64,000 bases of DNA from Sphingomonadaceae bacterium (GTDB taxonomy: Bacteria; Pseudomonadota; Alphaproteobacteria; Sphingomonadales; Sphingomonadaceae): the NCBI GenBank assembly GCA_030147805.1, contig JASBUR010000008.1, positions 1 to 64,000 of the forward strand. Direction: 5' to 3'. Shown here piece by piece: positions 35,647 to 44,926 of this stretch. The position numbers and the translations under genes were made by a program. The notes beneath the pieces were generated by a model. The model did not search any database. It saw only the letters and a list, made by a program, of their open reading frames with translations, and was not told where the DNA came from. Positions within the stretch are counted from its first letter, which is position 1, and the number at the start of each line of letters is the position of its first letter.

Positions 35647-37034
35647 GCTCGCTGGTCATCGCCCGCTCATCGCTCGCCACGTCGCTTGTCCGCTATTCGC
35701 GCAGCTGGGGGCTGTGGCTGCTGCTGCTGGTCGCGCTGATCGGTACGCGCTTCTGGGTACCGCGCGACGACGGCACCACGATCATCATCGCCGTTGGCAA
35801 CCAGATCCCGGTGATGACCTCGGCGATGCTGGGCGTATCGCTGGGTATCGTCGTGTCGACGCTGTTGCTGCCGGTCGGCTACATCTATCTGCGCTCCAAC
35901 ACGACGCGGCGTCAGCCGTGGCAGGTGGAAGAAGTCACGCCCGGCTCACGCGTTGCTATCGCGCTCGGCCGTTTCGGCGCCGACGTGGCGATGCTGTTCA
36001 CCGTGCTGGGGGCGTTGACGCTCGCCGGCTGGTTTCTCGCCTGGCGAATGGTCCCCGCCGAGCAGCTCGACTTCGGCGAGGTCGCTCTGGCGCTCTGGCT
36101 CGTCGCGGCGCCGGCGGTGATGGGGCTCGCCGCGATCCGCATCCTGTTCGACGCGCTGCCACCGACGCGGCGCGCGCTGGGCGACCTTCTCTACTTCTTC
36201 ATCTGGATCGGCTCGATTGCCGCGCCGGCGAGCATGGCCGACCGGCCGCCGAGCTTCGTCGCCAACATGGTCGACTTCGGCGGGTTCGTGCGGCCGATGG
36301 TCTTCGGCGCCCCCGACGGCGACCAGGGATTCCAGATCGGCGGCGGGCCGGTGGACCCCGGCCGCATTCCGCTCGACGTCATGGCCGGCCTGATGTCGCC
36401 GGGCTATGTCGAGTCGCGACTGGCCTGGGCGGCGATCGCCGTCGCGATCGCCGCCTTTGCCGGGCTGATCTACCGCCCGCACCGCTTGCCCAAACGCGCG
36501 AAGCCTGCGTCGCGGCTGGCGCGCTGGCTCGCGCCAGGCGCGCCGCCCACTGCCGACCCGGTGGCCCCGGCGGCGCCGCGCGGCCGCCATCCGGCGCTGG
36601 GGCTCGTCGCCGCGGAGTTTCGCCTCATCGGCAAGGGACGGCTGTTCGGGCTGCTGGCGGCGGGTGTCGCCGTGCTCGGCGGCTTTGCCGACTTCCGGCA
36701 CGCGGCGAGCCCCGCCATCCTGCTGCTGCTGACGTTTGCGCTGACCGCGCAGGCAGGGCGGGCCGAGGCACGCGGCATGGCGCCGCTGGGCTCCACGGCC
36801 GCGATGGGCCCGATGGCCCGGCGGATCGCCTTCGTCGTCGCCGGGACGACATGGTCGCTGCTGCTGGCAGTGCCGGCCATGCTCGCGGGGTCGCCGCTGG
36901 AGCGGCTCGGCCTCGCGCTGGCCACCGGGGCGGCCGCATCGATCGCGGCGGCAGCGCTCGCCGCGGTCAGCGGGTCGGCCTTCGCGCCGCGCGTCGCGCT
37001 GCTGATCGCCTGGTACGCCTATATGTCCACTTAG
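35643..37034 (+). CDS. Multi-spanning membrane protein, presumed ABC permease
   Basis: 463 aa, start overlapping the ATPase stop by 4 nt. About ten hydrophobic segments, e.g. WGLWLLLLVALIGTRFW, VALALWLVAAPAVMGLAAI, LAWAAIAVAIAAFAGLIY, then after a soluble linker (about 275-320, Pro/Ala-rich) a second set (LFGLLAAGVAVLGGFADF, ILLLLTFALTAQAGRAEARG, FVVAGTTWSLLLAVPAMLAG). The layout recalls ABC-2-type permeases but I recognise no family signature. Substrate unknown. Confidence 0.8.
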   Translation: MSSLVIARSSLATSLVRYSRSWGLWLLLLVALIGTRFWVPRDDGTTIIIAVGNQIPVMTSAMLGVSLGIVVSTLLLPVGYIYLRSNTTRRQPWQVEEVTPGSRVAIALGRFGADVAMLFTVLGALTLAGWFLAWRMVPAEQLDFGEVALALWLVAAPAVMGLAAIRILFDALPPTRRALGDLLYFFIWIGSIAAPASMADRPPSFVANMVDFGGFVRPMVFGAPDGDQGFQIGGGPVDPGRIPLDVMAGLMSPGYVESRLAWAAIAVAIAAFAGLIYRPHRLPKRAKPASRLARWLAPGAPPTADPVAPAAPRGRHPALGLVAAEFRLIGKGRLFGLLAAGVAVLGGFADFRHAASPAILLLLTFALTAQAGRAEARGMAPLGSTAAMGPMARRIAFVVAGTTWSLLLAVPAMLAGSPLERLGLALATGAAASIAAAALAAVSGSAFAPRVALLIAWYAYMST

Positions 37035-37312
37035 GCCGCGGCGAGCCAGGCCCGCGCCTGACGCTGCGCTTCGGCGATCTCCCACGCCGACATCTCGGCG
37101 GCCACCTCGGCCCGGTCGACCTGCGCGCGACGATCGCCCGACAGCGCCGCCAGATTGAACCATTTATGTGCCTCGACGAGGTCGATCTCGACGCCATGCT
37201 GGCCGACCGAATAATCGACGCCCAGCTCGTAATAGGTGCCGGCGGTACCGCCGAGCTCCCGGCGCAGCCGCTCCGCCACCAGGCGGCGCTGCATCGCTTC
37301 GCTGTGACCCAT
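37031..37312 (-). CDS. Small Sel1-repeat-like protein
   Basis: 93 aa from ATG 37312, with GAGGGAG upstream (a TTG at 37318 is in frame but less likely). The segment ELGVDYSVGQHGVEIDLVEA, HKWFNLAALSGDRRAQ is a Sel1/TPR-type repeat (LGxxYxxGxGVxxDxxxAxKWFxLAA). Probably a protein-interaction module. Stop overlaps the membrane-protein stop by 4 nt from the opposite strand. Confidence 0.8.
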   Translation of the reverse strand: MGHSEAMQRRLVAERLRRELGGTAGTYYELGVDYSVGQHGVEIDLVEAHKWFNLAALSGDRRAQVDRAEVAAEMSAWEIAEAQRQARAWLAAA

Positions 37313-37374
37313 CCTCAAACTCCCTCTTCGATACCTTCCACGGGGTGAACGGCACGACGGGTCGTTTATTTAGG

Positions 37375-38247
37375 TTAACGACATAAGGTTTGGTTAACGG
37401 CGATATTGTCGATCAGCCGGGTGCTACCGATGCGCGCGGCGGCCAACAGGCGCGCGGGGCGGTCGAGGCGGCGGATCGGCGCCAGCGTGTCGGCGTCGCG
37501 CAGCTCGACATAGTCGACCGCGCTGAAGCCGGCGCCGAGGAGCCGCTGCGTGGCGGCCAGCAGCGCGCTGTCGACCTCCTGCCCGCCGCGGATCGCATCG
37601 GCGGCCGCTCGCATCGCACGCGGCAGCTCGACGGCGCGGGCGCGCTCGTCGGCGGACAAATAGGCGTTGCGCGACGACAGCGCGAGGCCGTCCGCCTCGC
37701 GCACCGTCGGGTGGCCGACGATCTCGGTCGGGATGTCGAGGTCGCGCGCCAGCCGCCGGATGGTGAGCAGCTGCTGATAGTCCTTCTCGCCGAAGATCGC
37801 GACGTCGGCCTGCGCCTGGTTGAGCAGCTTTGCGACGACGGTCGCCACGCCGTCGAAATGGCCCGGCCGCGCCGCGCCGTCGAGATCCTCGGTCACGCCC
37901 GCGACGCTGACCTGCGTCGCGAAGCCCGCCGGATACATTTCGTCGGCGGGCGGAGCGAACAGCAGGTCGCAGCCGACCCCCGCCAGCGCCGCCGCGTCCG
38001 CCGCCTCCTGGCGCGGGTAGCGATCGAGATCCTCGTGAGCGCCGAATTGCAGCGGGTTGACGAAAATCGTCGCGATCGCCCGGTCGCCGCGGCGCCGCGC
38101 CTCCTCGACGAGCGCCAGGTGACCGGCGTGGAGCGCCCCCATCGTCGTCACCAGCGCGACGCGGTCGCCGGCGCGGCGCCAGCCGGCGACGACGGCGCGC
38201 AGGTCGCGGACGGTACGGACGATCGGCATCGGCATGGCGGCTTCCAT
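37375..38247 (-). CDS. panC: Pantothenate synthetase
   Basis: 290-aa enzyme joining pantoate and beta-alanine with ATP. Motifs: [20 protein letters not shown] (HxGH), [40 protein letters not shown] (KMSKS-like). The start at 38247 has CGGAG upstream; 38235 is also possible. It is divergent from mipZ across about 80 nt. Confidence 0.95.
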   Translation of the reverse strand: MEAAMPMPIVRTVRDLRAVVAGWRRAGDRVALVTTMGALHAGHLALVEEARRRGDRAIATIFVNPLQFGAHEDLDRYPRQEAADAAALAGVGCDLLFAPPADEMYPAGFATQVSVAGVTEDLDGAARPGHFDGVATVVAKLLNQAQADVAIFGEKDYQQLLTIRRLARDLDIPTEIVGHPTVREADGLALSSRNAYLSADERARAVELPRAMRAAADAIRGGQEVDSALLAATQRLLGAGFSAVDYVELRDADTLAPIRRLDRPARLLAAARIGSTRLIDNIAVNQTLCR

Positions 38248-38327
38248 GAGGCTCCGGCTCTTCGATTGACAGGATGACTCCCCTGTCCGAAACACGGGCG
38301 CGCAAATCAAGCGTTGAGTGGGGGCAG

Positions 38328-39122
38328 ATGGCAGCGCAGGTGATCGTTCTCGGCAACGAGAAGGGCGGCACGGGCAAGTCGACGACGGCGGTGCATGTCG
38401 CGGTGGCGCTGGCGCACGCCGGCTTCCGCGTCGGCGCGATCGACCTCGACGGCCGGCAGCGCACCTTCGCGCGCTATATCGAGAACCGCATCGCCTATGC
38501 GGGCAAGCGCGGGGTCGAGCTGCCGACGCCGGAGACGGTGGTGATCGCCGACGAGACCCCCGACCTCGACCGCGAGCGGCTGATCCAGCAGGTCGGCAGC
38601 TTCGCCAGGGCCAAGGATGCGATCGTCATCGACACGCCGGGGCGCGACAGCGTGCTCGGGCGAACCGCGATGGGCATCGCCGACACGCTGATCACGCCGC
38701 TCAACGACAGTTTCGTCGACTTCGACCTGATCGGCCAGGTCGATCCCGACACCTTCAAGGTCAAGCGCCCGAGCTTCTATGCCGAACTGGTGTGGGATGC
38801 GCGCAAGGCGCGCGCCAAGATCGATGGCGGCTCGGTCGACTGGGTGGTGCTCAGGAACCGCCTGTCGACGCTCGAGGCGCGCAACCGCAAGCGCGTCGGC
38901 GGCGCGCTCGACGAGCTGTCGAAGCGCATCGGCTTCCGCGTGATCCCCGGCATGTCGGAGCGCGTCATCTACCGCGAGCTGTTTCCGAAGGGGCTGACGC
39001 TGCTCGACACCGGGGTGATCGGCGAGGTGAGCATGAGCCATGTCGCCGCGCGCGCCGAGCTGCGCGAACTGATCGGCAGCCTCAACCTGCCGATGTGGGA
39101 CGCCAAGCAGGCGGCGGCATGA
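38328..39122 (+). CDS. mipZ: Division-plane positioning ATPase MipZ
   Basis: 264-aa ParA/MinD-like P-loop ATPase. The deviant Walker [21 protein letters not shown] is at about 10-29; [20 protein letters not shown] and [20 protein letters not shown] are diagnostic for MipZ. In Caulobacter it binds ParB and forms a gradient that blocks FtsZ near the poles. GGGGGCAG precedes the ATG. The downstream DnaJ-like gene overlaps by 4 nt. Confidence 0.93.
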   Translation: MAAQVIVLGNEKGGTGKSTTAVHVAVALAHAGFRVGAIDLDGRQRTFARYIENRIAYAGKRGVELPTPETVVIADETPDLDRERLIQQVGSFARAKDAIVIDTPGRDSVLGRTAMGIADTLITPLNDSFVDFDLIGQVDPDTFKVKRPSFYAELVWDARKARAKIDGGSVDWVVLRNRLSTLEARNRKRVGGALDELSKRIGFRVIPGMSERVIYRELFPKGLTLLDTGVIGEVSMSHVAARAELRELIGSLNLPMWDAKQAAA

Positions 39123-39400
39123 TCAAGTTCGTCATTCTCGTCGGGCTCGCCGTTCTCGCCTATCTCTATTTCACCGGCCAGCTGACGAAGAAGCGCAGCG
39201 GTCTCAGCCTCGACGAGGCGCGCGCCGTACTTGGCGTGTCCGGCAGCGCCGACGTCGAAGAAGTGCGCGCCGCCCACCGCCGCCTCGTCGCGCAGGTCCA
39301 TCCCGACAAGGGCGGCACCGCCGAACTCACCGCACGGGTCAACGCCGCGCGCGACGTGCTGCTGAAGGCGCTGGGGCCGAAGGCCGACGACGTTCCCTAG
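39119..39400 (+). CDS. Membrane-anchored DnaJ-domain protein
   Basis: 93 aa: one N-terminal TM helix (FVILVGLAVLAYLYFTGQL), then a short J-domain at the C-terminus (LSLDEARAVLGVSGSADVEE, HRRLVAQVHPDKGGTAELTA) with the HPD tripeptide. This resembles the mitochondrial Pam18/DJLA-type small J-proteins. Overlaps mipZ by 4 nt, so it is co-translated; a partner Hsp70 is not in the window. Confidence 0.88.
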   Translation: MIKFVILVGLAVLAYLYFTGQLTKKRSGLSLDEARAVLGVSGSADVEEVRAAHRRLVAQVHPDKGGTAELTARVNAARDVLLKALGPKADDVP

Positions 39401-39471
39401 CAGCGCTTTCGCGCGCGCCGCGTTACGGCTAGATGCGCCGCAGCGCGTTCCGCCCGCCACAGGAGCCATCG

Positions 39472-40851
39472 ATGTCCCACGATTTCCACCCGACCACCCT
39501 GCGCGAATATGACATCCGCGGCATCGTCGGCTCGACGCTCGGCGAGGACGATGCGCGGGCGATCGGGCGTGGCTTCGGTACGCGCGTCCGCCGCAACGGC
39601 GGCCGCAAGGTATCGGTCGGCTATGACGGACGGCTGTCGTCGCCGGTGCTCGAGGCGGCGCTGGTCGAGGGGCTGCGCGCGTCGGGTTGCGACGTCGCGC
39701 GCATCGGCATGGGGCCGACGCCGATGCTCTATTATTCAGTCTATGCGCTCGACTGCGACGGCGGCATCATGATCACCGGCAGCCACAACCCGCCCGACTA
39801 CAATGGCTTCAAGATGATGCTCGGATCGGCGCCCTTCTTCGGCGACGACATCCGCAACATCGGCGAGCTTGCAGCGGCGGGCGACTGGGAGAGCGGCGCC
39901 GGCGGCGTCGAGAGCGTCGACATCAAGGCGCAGTATGTCGACCGCCTGCTCCAGAATTTCGACGGCCTGCCGCTGAACATCGCCTGGGACAATGGCAACG
40001 GCGCCGCCGGCGAGATCCTCGAGATGCTCGCGGCCAGGCTGCCAGGCCGCCACCAGCTTCTCTACACCAAGATCGACGGCACCTTCCCCAATCACCACCC
40101 CGATCCGACGGTCGAGGCCAATCTCGCCGATCTCAAGAAGGCGGTCGCCGACGGCAAGCTCGATTTCGGCATCGCCTTCGACGGCGATGGCGATCGCATC
40201 GGCGCGGTTGACGGCAAGGGCCGCGTGGTCTGGGGCGACCAGCTGCTGATGATCCTCGCCGAAGCGGTGCTCGCCGAAGTGCCCGGCGGCACGATCATCG
40301 CCGACGTCAAGGCGAGCCAGTCGCTGTTCGACCATGTCGCGGCGCGCGGCGGCGTGCCGCTGATGTGGAAGACCGGCCATTCGCTCATCAAGGCGAAGAT
40401 GAAGGAGGTCGACTCGCCGCTCGCGGGCGAGATGAGCGGTCACATCTTCTTCGCGCACGATTATTACGGCTTCGACGACGCGCTCTATGCCGCCGTCCGG
40501 CTGATTCGCGCGGTGTCGAAGCTGGGCGGATCGCTGACGCGGCTGCGCGACGCGATGCCCGAGATGGTCAACACCCCCGAAATGCGCTTCCAATGTTCCG
40601 AGGAGCGCAAGTTCGAGGTCGTTCGCGAGGTGCTCGAGCGCCTTCGCGCGTCGGGCGCACAGGTCAACGAAACCGACGGCGCCCGCGTCAACACCGCCGA
40701 CGGCTGGTGGCTGCTGCGCGCTTCCAATACGCAGGACGTGCTGGTGGCGCGCGCCGAGGCCAGAAGCGCGGCCGCGCTCGAGCGGCTGATGGGCGAGATT
40801 AACGCGCAGCTCGCCGCGTCGGGCGTGGAGCCCGTCGAGGTGGGACATTAA
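39472..40851 (+). CDS. pgmG: Phosphomannomutase/phosphoglucomutase
   Basis: 459-aa alpha-phosphohexomutase. The phosphoserine is Ser 104 in [12 protein letters not shown]; the metal loop is [14 protein letters not shown]; sugar-binding [10 protein letters not shown]-terminal phosphate-binding [15 protein letters not shown]. It interconverts hexose 1- and 6-phosphates and so feeds exopolysaccharide (in Sphingomonas, gellan/sphingan) precursors. AGGAGCC is 8 nt before ATG 39472. The symbol follows sphingomonad usage. Confidence 0.92.
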   Translation: MSHDFHPTTLREYDIRGIVGSTLGEDDARAIGRGFGTRVRRNGGRKVSVGYDGRLSSPVLEAALVEGLRASGCDVARIGMGPTPMLYYSVYALDCDGGIMITGSHNPPDYNGFKMMLGSAPFFGDDIRNIGELAAAGDWESGAGGVESVDIKAQYVDRLLQNFDGLPLNIAWDNGNGAAGEILEMLAARLPGRHQLLYTKIDGTFPNHHPDPTVEANLADLKKAVADGKLDFGIAFDGDGDRIGAVDGKGRVVWGDQLLMILAEAVLAEVPGGTIIADVKASQSLFDHVAARGGVPLMWKTGHSLIKAKMKEVDSPLAGEMSGHIFFAHDYYGFDDALYAAVRLIRAVSKLGGSLTRLRDAMPEMVNTPEMRFQCSEERKFEVVREVLERLRASGAQVNETDGARVNTADGWWLLRASNTQDVLVARAEARSAAALERLMGEINAQLAASGVEPVEVGH

Positions 40852-40905
40852 TCTCCAACGATATCAATAACTAGAGAACCATTGACCGACGACGGGCGCA
40901 ATTTA

Positions 40906-40920
40906 TTGTGCAGTGCACAA
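40906..40920. promoter_or_regulatory. PhaR-like operator 1 upstream of phasin
   Basis: Perfect 15-nt palindrome TTGTGCA-G-TGCACAA. TGC/GCA-rich inverted repeats are the known type of site for the PHA-sensing repressor PhaR, which controls phasin genes. Lies just upstream of the -35. Confidence 0.55.
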
Positions 40921-40927
40921 AAAGTCC

Positions 40928-40969
40928 TTGAAACCGTAACAAACAGGCTTTATGTTGCACTGCAGCATA
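40928..40969 (+). promoter_or_regulatory. Phasin promoter with overlapping PhaR-like operator 2
   Basis: -35 TTGAAA (40928-40933), 17-nt spacer, -10 TATGTT (40951-40956). The -10 lies inside the near-palindrome TATGTTGCACTGCAGCATA (40951-40969). A repressor there would block polymerase. Confidence 0.6.
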
Positions 40970-41016
40970 GCCGGGCGAACGTGCGGCTACGACAATTCTG
41001 AGCAAGGGAATTATCC

Positions 41017-41502
41017 ATGGCCACCGCCGCGAAGACCGAAAAGACCGCCGAAACCGTCAAGGCGACCGCGCAGACCGCCATCGACCAGGGCAAGGCTGCT
41101 TTCGAGCAGGCCGGTGTCCGCGCCCGTGAGGCGATGGACCGCAGCGTCAAGTCGATCGAGGAGCTGAACGAGTTCAGCCGCGGCAACGTCGAAGCTTTCG
41201 TGCAGGCCGGCAAGGCTGCGGCGCAGGGCTTCGAGAAGCTGGCGCAGGGCGCCGTGGAATTCTCGAAGAAGAACCTCGAGGAGGGCACCGCCGCCGTCAA
41301 GACGCTGACCGCCGCGAAGACCCCGAACGAGTTCTTCGCCGCCTCGAACGAATATGCGAAGGCCTATTTCGACGCGGTCGTGGCCGAGATGTCGCGCGTC
41401 ACCGAGACCTCGATGAAGGTCATGGGCGAAGTGTTCGAGCCGCTGTCGAACCGCGCCGCGCTGGCCGCCGACAAGATCAAGACGGCCGCCGTCGTTCGCT
41501 AA
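41017..41502 (+). CDS. phaP: Phasin family protein
   Basis: 161-aa helical, amphipathic protein rich in Ala, Lys and Glu. The phasin pattern AIDQGKAAFEQAGVRAREAM, ELNEFSRGNVEAFVQAGKAA and FFAASNEYAKAYFDAVVAEM is clear. Phasins coat polyhydroxyalkanoate granules. Monocistronic: its own promoter and a strong terminator. GCAAGGGAATTATCC precedes ATG. Confidence 0.9.
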   Translation: MATAAKTEKTAETVKATAQTAIDQGKAAFEQAGVRAREAMDRSVKSIEELNEFSRGNVEAFVQAGKAAAQGFEKLAQGAVEFSKKNLEEGTAAVKTLTAAKTPNEFFAASNEYAKAYFDAVVAEMSRVTETSMKVMGEVFEPLSNRAALAADKIKTAAVVR

Positions 41503-41527
41503 CGTCATCCGGCGTTACGCAGAGTTC

Positions 41528-41560
41528 ACGGGCGGGCGCGCAAGCGCCCGCCCGTTTTCC
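41528..41560 (+). terminator. Rho-independent terminator of phasin
   Basis: Perfect 12-bp stem ACGGGCGGGCGC / GCGCCCGCCCGT with a GCAA loop, followed by TTTTCC. Very strong. Confidence 0.9.
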
Positions 41561-41652
41561 TGTTGAGGCGCGCACTTGCCGCAGCCCCTTGTCGCCGACC
41601 GCCCCGCTGCCATATCATAGGCGGTCCCAGGCAAGTGCGAGTTTACCCATCG

Positions 41653-42009
41653 ATGATCGATCCGGTGCATCCGATTTCGATGGCGCGTCCCGACGACGAC
41701 GCCGATCTCGGCGACGGTCAGACCGGCGTCGCGACCAAGACCGCGCCCAAGACCAAGCGTCCGTCGCTGTATAAGGTGCTGATGCTCAACGACGACTATA
41801 CGCCGATGGAGTTCGTCGTCCTGTGCCTGCAGCGCTTCTTCCGCATGGACATGGAGGATGCGACGCGCGTGATGCTGCACGTCCACCAGAAGGGCGTCGG
41901 CGTCTGTGGCCTGTTCACCTACGAGGTCGCCGAGACCAAGGTGAACCAGGTCATCGACTTCGCCCGCCAGCACCAGCACCCGCTGCAGTGCACGCTGGAG
42001 AAGGCCTGA
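41653..42009 (+). CDS. clpS: ClpS, adaptor of the ClpAP protease
   Basis: 118-aa N-degron recognition adaptor. A disordered acidic N-terminus is followed by the fold [20 protein letters not shown] (Asn-Asp pocket) and [20 protein letters not shown], ending LQCTLEKA. It delivers substrates, including those made by aat, to ClpAP. Start 41653 is a guess; ATG 41680 is as good and no ribosome site separates them. Confidence 0.93.
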   Translation: MIDPVHPISMARPDDDADLGDGQTGVATKTAPKTKRPSLYKVLMLNDDYTPMEFVVLCLQRFFRMDMEDATRVMLHVHQKGVGVCGLFTYEVAETKVNQVIDFARQHQHPLQCTLEKA

Positions 42010-42027
42010 CCCTCGCCGCCCATCGGG

Positions 42028-43935
42028 TCAGATCGCGACTTCGTTGAAATCCTCGAACAGCCGGTCGACGATCATCTCGGCGGCCTCGACCGGCGTCAGC
42101 CTCGTCGTGTCGATGTGGATTTCGGGCGCCTCGGGCGGCTCGTAGGGCGAATCGATGCCGGTGAAGTTGGCCAGCTCGCCGGCGCGCGCCTTCCGGTACA
42201 GCCCCTTGACGTCGCGGCGTTCGGCCTCGGCGAGCGGGGTGTCGACGAACACCTCGATGAACTCGCCCGCCGCCAGCATGTCGCGCGCGAGCGCGCGCTC
42301 GGCGCGGAACGGCGAGATGAAGCTGGTGATGACGACCAGCCCGGCGTCGACCATCAGCTTGGCCACCTCGGCGACGCGACGGATATTCTCGACCCGGTCG
42401 GCGTCGGTGAAACCGAGATCGCGGTTGAGCCCATGGCGGACGTTGTCGCCGTCGAGCGTGTAGGTGCGCCGCCCAAGCGCGTGCAGCCGCTTCTCGACCA
42501 GATTGGCGATCGTCGACTTGCCGGCGCCCGACAGGCCGGTGAACCACAGCACCGCGGGGCGCTGCCCGTTCATCGCGGCGCGCGCCGCCTTGTTCACGTC
42601 GAGCGCCTGCCAATGGATGTTGTGCGCGCGGCGCAGCGCGAAGCGGATCATCCCCGCGCCGACGGTGGCGTTGGTCATGCGGTCGACGAGAATGAAACCG
42701 CCGGTGTCGCGGTTCGCCTCATAGGGGTCGAAGGCGATCGGCTGGTCGGTCTGCACGTTGCAGGTGCCGATCGCATTGAGGCCAAGCGTCTTGGCCGGCT
42801 GCGTCTCCAGCGTGTTGACGTTAACCTGATGCTTTATTTCAGTGATAGAAGCTGAAACCGATTTGGTTCCAATCTTGAGCCAATAGGGACGGCCGGCGAG
42901 CAGCGGCTCGTCGGCCATCCAGACGATCACCGTTTCGAACTGGTCGGCGACCTCGGCCGGCGCGTCGGCGGCGGCGATCATGTCGCCGCGCGATACGTCG
43001 ACCTCGCGATCGAGCGTCAGCGTCACCGACTGGCCCGCCACCGCGCAGGGCAAATCACCGTCGAAGCTGACGACGCGCGCGATCGCCGCCTCGCGCCCCG
43101 ACGGCAGCAGGCGCACACGGTCGCCGGGCGCCACGCGGCCCGCGGCGATCAGGCCCGCATAGCCGCGAAAGTCGAGATTGGGCCGGTTGACCCACTGCAC
43201 CGGAAAACGCAGCGGCGCGGCGTCGAGCGCGTCGCCGACCTCGACGCTTTCGAGATGCTCGAGGAGCGTCGGGCCGCGATACCAGTCCATCGCCGTCGAC
43301 GCCGTGGCGATGTTGTCGCCCTTGAGTCCCGAAATCGGGATCGCCGTTACTGCGGCGAGGCCCACCCGGGCGGCGAAATCGCGATAGTCGGCGACGATGG
43401 CGTCGAAAGCCGACCGATCATAGCCGACCAGGTCCATCTTGTTGACGGCCAGCACGACGTGGCGGATGCCGAGCAGCCCGACCAGATAGGAATGGCGCCG
43501 CGTCTGCGTCAGCACGCCCTGCCGGGCGTCGACGAGGATCACCGCCAGGTCGGCGGTCGAGGCGCCGGTGACCATGTTGCGCGTGTATTGTTCATGCCCC
43601 GGCGTGTCGGCGACGATGAACTTCCGACGGTCGGTCGAGAAGAAGCGATAGGCGACGTCGATGGTGATGCCCTGCTCGCGTTCGGCGGCGAGCCCATCGA
43701 CGAGCAGCGCAAAGTCGATGTCGCCGCCCTGTGTGCCGTGGCGCTTCGAGTCCGCCGCCAGTGCCGCGAGCTGGTCCTCGAAGATCATCTTCGAATCGTA
43801 GAGCAGCCGCCCGATCAGCGTCGACTTCCCGTCGTCGACCGAGCCGCAGGTGATGAAGCGCAGCAGCGACTTGGATTCATGCGCCGCGAGATAGGCGTCG
43901 ATGTCGCTCGCAATGAGGTCGGAGACGTGCGCCAT
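42028..43935 (-). CDS. cysNC: Bifunctional sulfate adenylyltransferase GTPase subunit / APS kinase
   Basis: 635-aa fusion. CysN GTPase (about 1-440): [46 protein letters not shown]. CysC APS kinase (about 445-635): P-loop [20 protein letters not shown] near 465, then [20 protein letters not shown] and [15 protein letters not shown]. With CysD it makes APS, then phosphorylates it to PAPS for sulfate assimilation. Its ATG overlaps the cysD stop by 1 nt. Confidence 0.95.
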   Translation of the reverse strand: MAHVSDLIASDIDAYLAAHESKSLLRFITCGSVDDGKSTLIGRLLYDSKMIFEDQLAALAADSKRHGTQGGDIDFALLVDGLAAEREQGITIDVAYRFFSTDRRKFIVADTPGHEQYTRNMVTGASTADLAVILVDARQGVLTQTRRHSYLVGLLGIRHVVLAVNKMDLVGYDRSAFDAIVADYRDFAARVGLAAVTAIPISGLKGDNIATASTAMDWYRGPTLLEHLESVEVGDALDAAPLRFPVQWVNRPNLDFRGYAGLIAAGRVAPGDRVRLLPSGREAAIARVVSFDGDLPCAVAGQSVTLTLDREVDVSRGDMIAAADAPAEVADQFETVIVWMADEPLLAGRPYWLKIGTKSVSASITEIKHQVNVNTLETQPAKTLGLNAIGTCNVQTDQPIAFDPYEANRDTGGFILVDRMTNATVGAGMIRFALRRAHNIHWQALDVNKAARAAMNGQRPAVLWFTGLSGAGKSTIANLVEKRLHALGRRTYTLDGDNVRHGLNRDLGFTDADRVENIRRVAEVAKLMVDAGLVVITSFISPFRAERALARDMLAAGEFIEVFVDTPLAEAERRDVKGLYRKARAGELANFTGIDSPYEPPEAPEIHIDTTRLTPVEAAEMIVDRLFEDFNEVAI

Positions 43936-44861
43936 CAGAAATAGCCCTCCGCCTTCTTCTTCTCCATCGACGCCGACACATCGTGGTCGATCGCCCGCCC
44001 CTGCCGTTCCGAGGTGGTGGTCAGCAGCATCTCCTGGATGATCGCCGACAGCGTCGTCGCCTCGCTCTCGACGGCACCGGTCAACGGGTAGCAGCCGAGC
44101 GTGCGGAAACGGACGGTGCGGATCTGCGGCGTCTCGCCGGGGTTGAGCGGCAGCCGGTCGTCGTCGGCCATGATCAGCAGCCCGCCGCGCTCGACCACCG
44201 GCCGCGGCGCTGCGAAATAGAGCGGAACGATCGCGATGTTCTCGCGCCGGATATATTGCCAGACGTCGAGTTCGGTCCAGTTGGACAGCGGAAACACCCG
44301 CATGCTCTCACCAGGCCGCTTCCGCGCATTGTACAGGCGCCACAGCTCGGGCCGCTGGCTCTTGGGATCCCAGCGATGGTTCGCCGAGCGGAAGGAGAAG
44401 ATGCGCTCCTTGGCGCGGCTCTTCTCCTCGTCGCGGCGGGCGCCGCCGAACGCGGCGTCGAAGCCGAACTTGTCGAGCGCCTGGCGAAGCCCCTCGGTCT
44501 TCCACATGTCGGTGTGCAGCGCGCCATGGTCGAAGGGGTTGATGCCGCGCGCCTCGGCTTCGGGATTTCTGTGGACGAGCAGTTCCATGCCTGCGGCGGC
44601 GGCGCTGGTCTCGCGCATCGCGTACATGTCGCGGAATTTCCACGTCGTATCGACGTGCAGCAGCGGGAACGGCGGCGGCGCCGGATGGAAGGCCTTGCGC
44701 GCGAGGTGCAGCATCACCGCCGAATCCTTGCCGATCGAATAGAGCATGACCGGCCTGGCGGCCTCGGCAACGACCTCGCGCATGACGTGGATCGCCTCGG
44801 CCTCGAGGCGCTGCAGATGGGTAAGCGTGTCGCCGGCGGAGGCGGTCATGGCGATCTTCAT
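43935..44861 (-). CDS. cysD: Sulfate adenylyltransferase subunit 2
   Basis: 308-aa PP-loop enzyme forming adenylyl sulfate from ATP and sulfate, driven by CysN GTPase. [20 protein letters not shown] (PP-loop), [36 protein letters not shown], and [20 protein letters not shown] are diagnostic. ATG 44861 ([11 protein letters not shown]) is used; the second Met, five codons in, is an alternative. Confidence 0.95.
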   Translation of the reverse strand: MKIAMTASAGDTLTHLQRLEAEAIHVMREVVAEAARPVMLYSIGKDSAVMLHLARKAFHPAPPPFPLLHVDTTWKFRDMYAMRETSAAAAGMELLVHRNPEAEARGINPFDHGALHTDMWKTEGLRQALDKFGFDAAFGGARRDEEKSRAKERIFSFRSANHRWDPKSQRPELWRLYNARKRPGESMRVFPLSNWTELDVWQYIRRENIAIVPLYFAAPRPVVERGGLLIMADDDRLPLNPGETPQIRTVRFRTLGCYPLTGAVESEATTLSAIIQEMLLTTTSERQGRAIDHDVSASMEKKKAEGYF

Positions 44862-44926
44862 AGCCCGCTCCGTGTCGGGGCGCGACGCCCTGCCCTCAAC
44901 CCAGAAATTCTTGCGCGCGGCAAAGC

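Noticed and set aside
42006-42031. CTGACCC ... GGGTCAG hairpin between clpS and cysNC as terminator
   Set aside because: Only 7 bp with a 12-nt loop and no T-tract on either strand; part lies within coding sequence.
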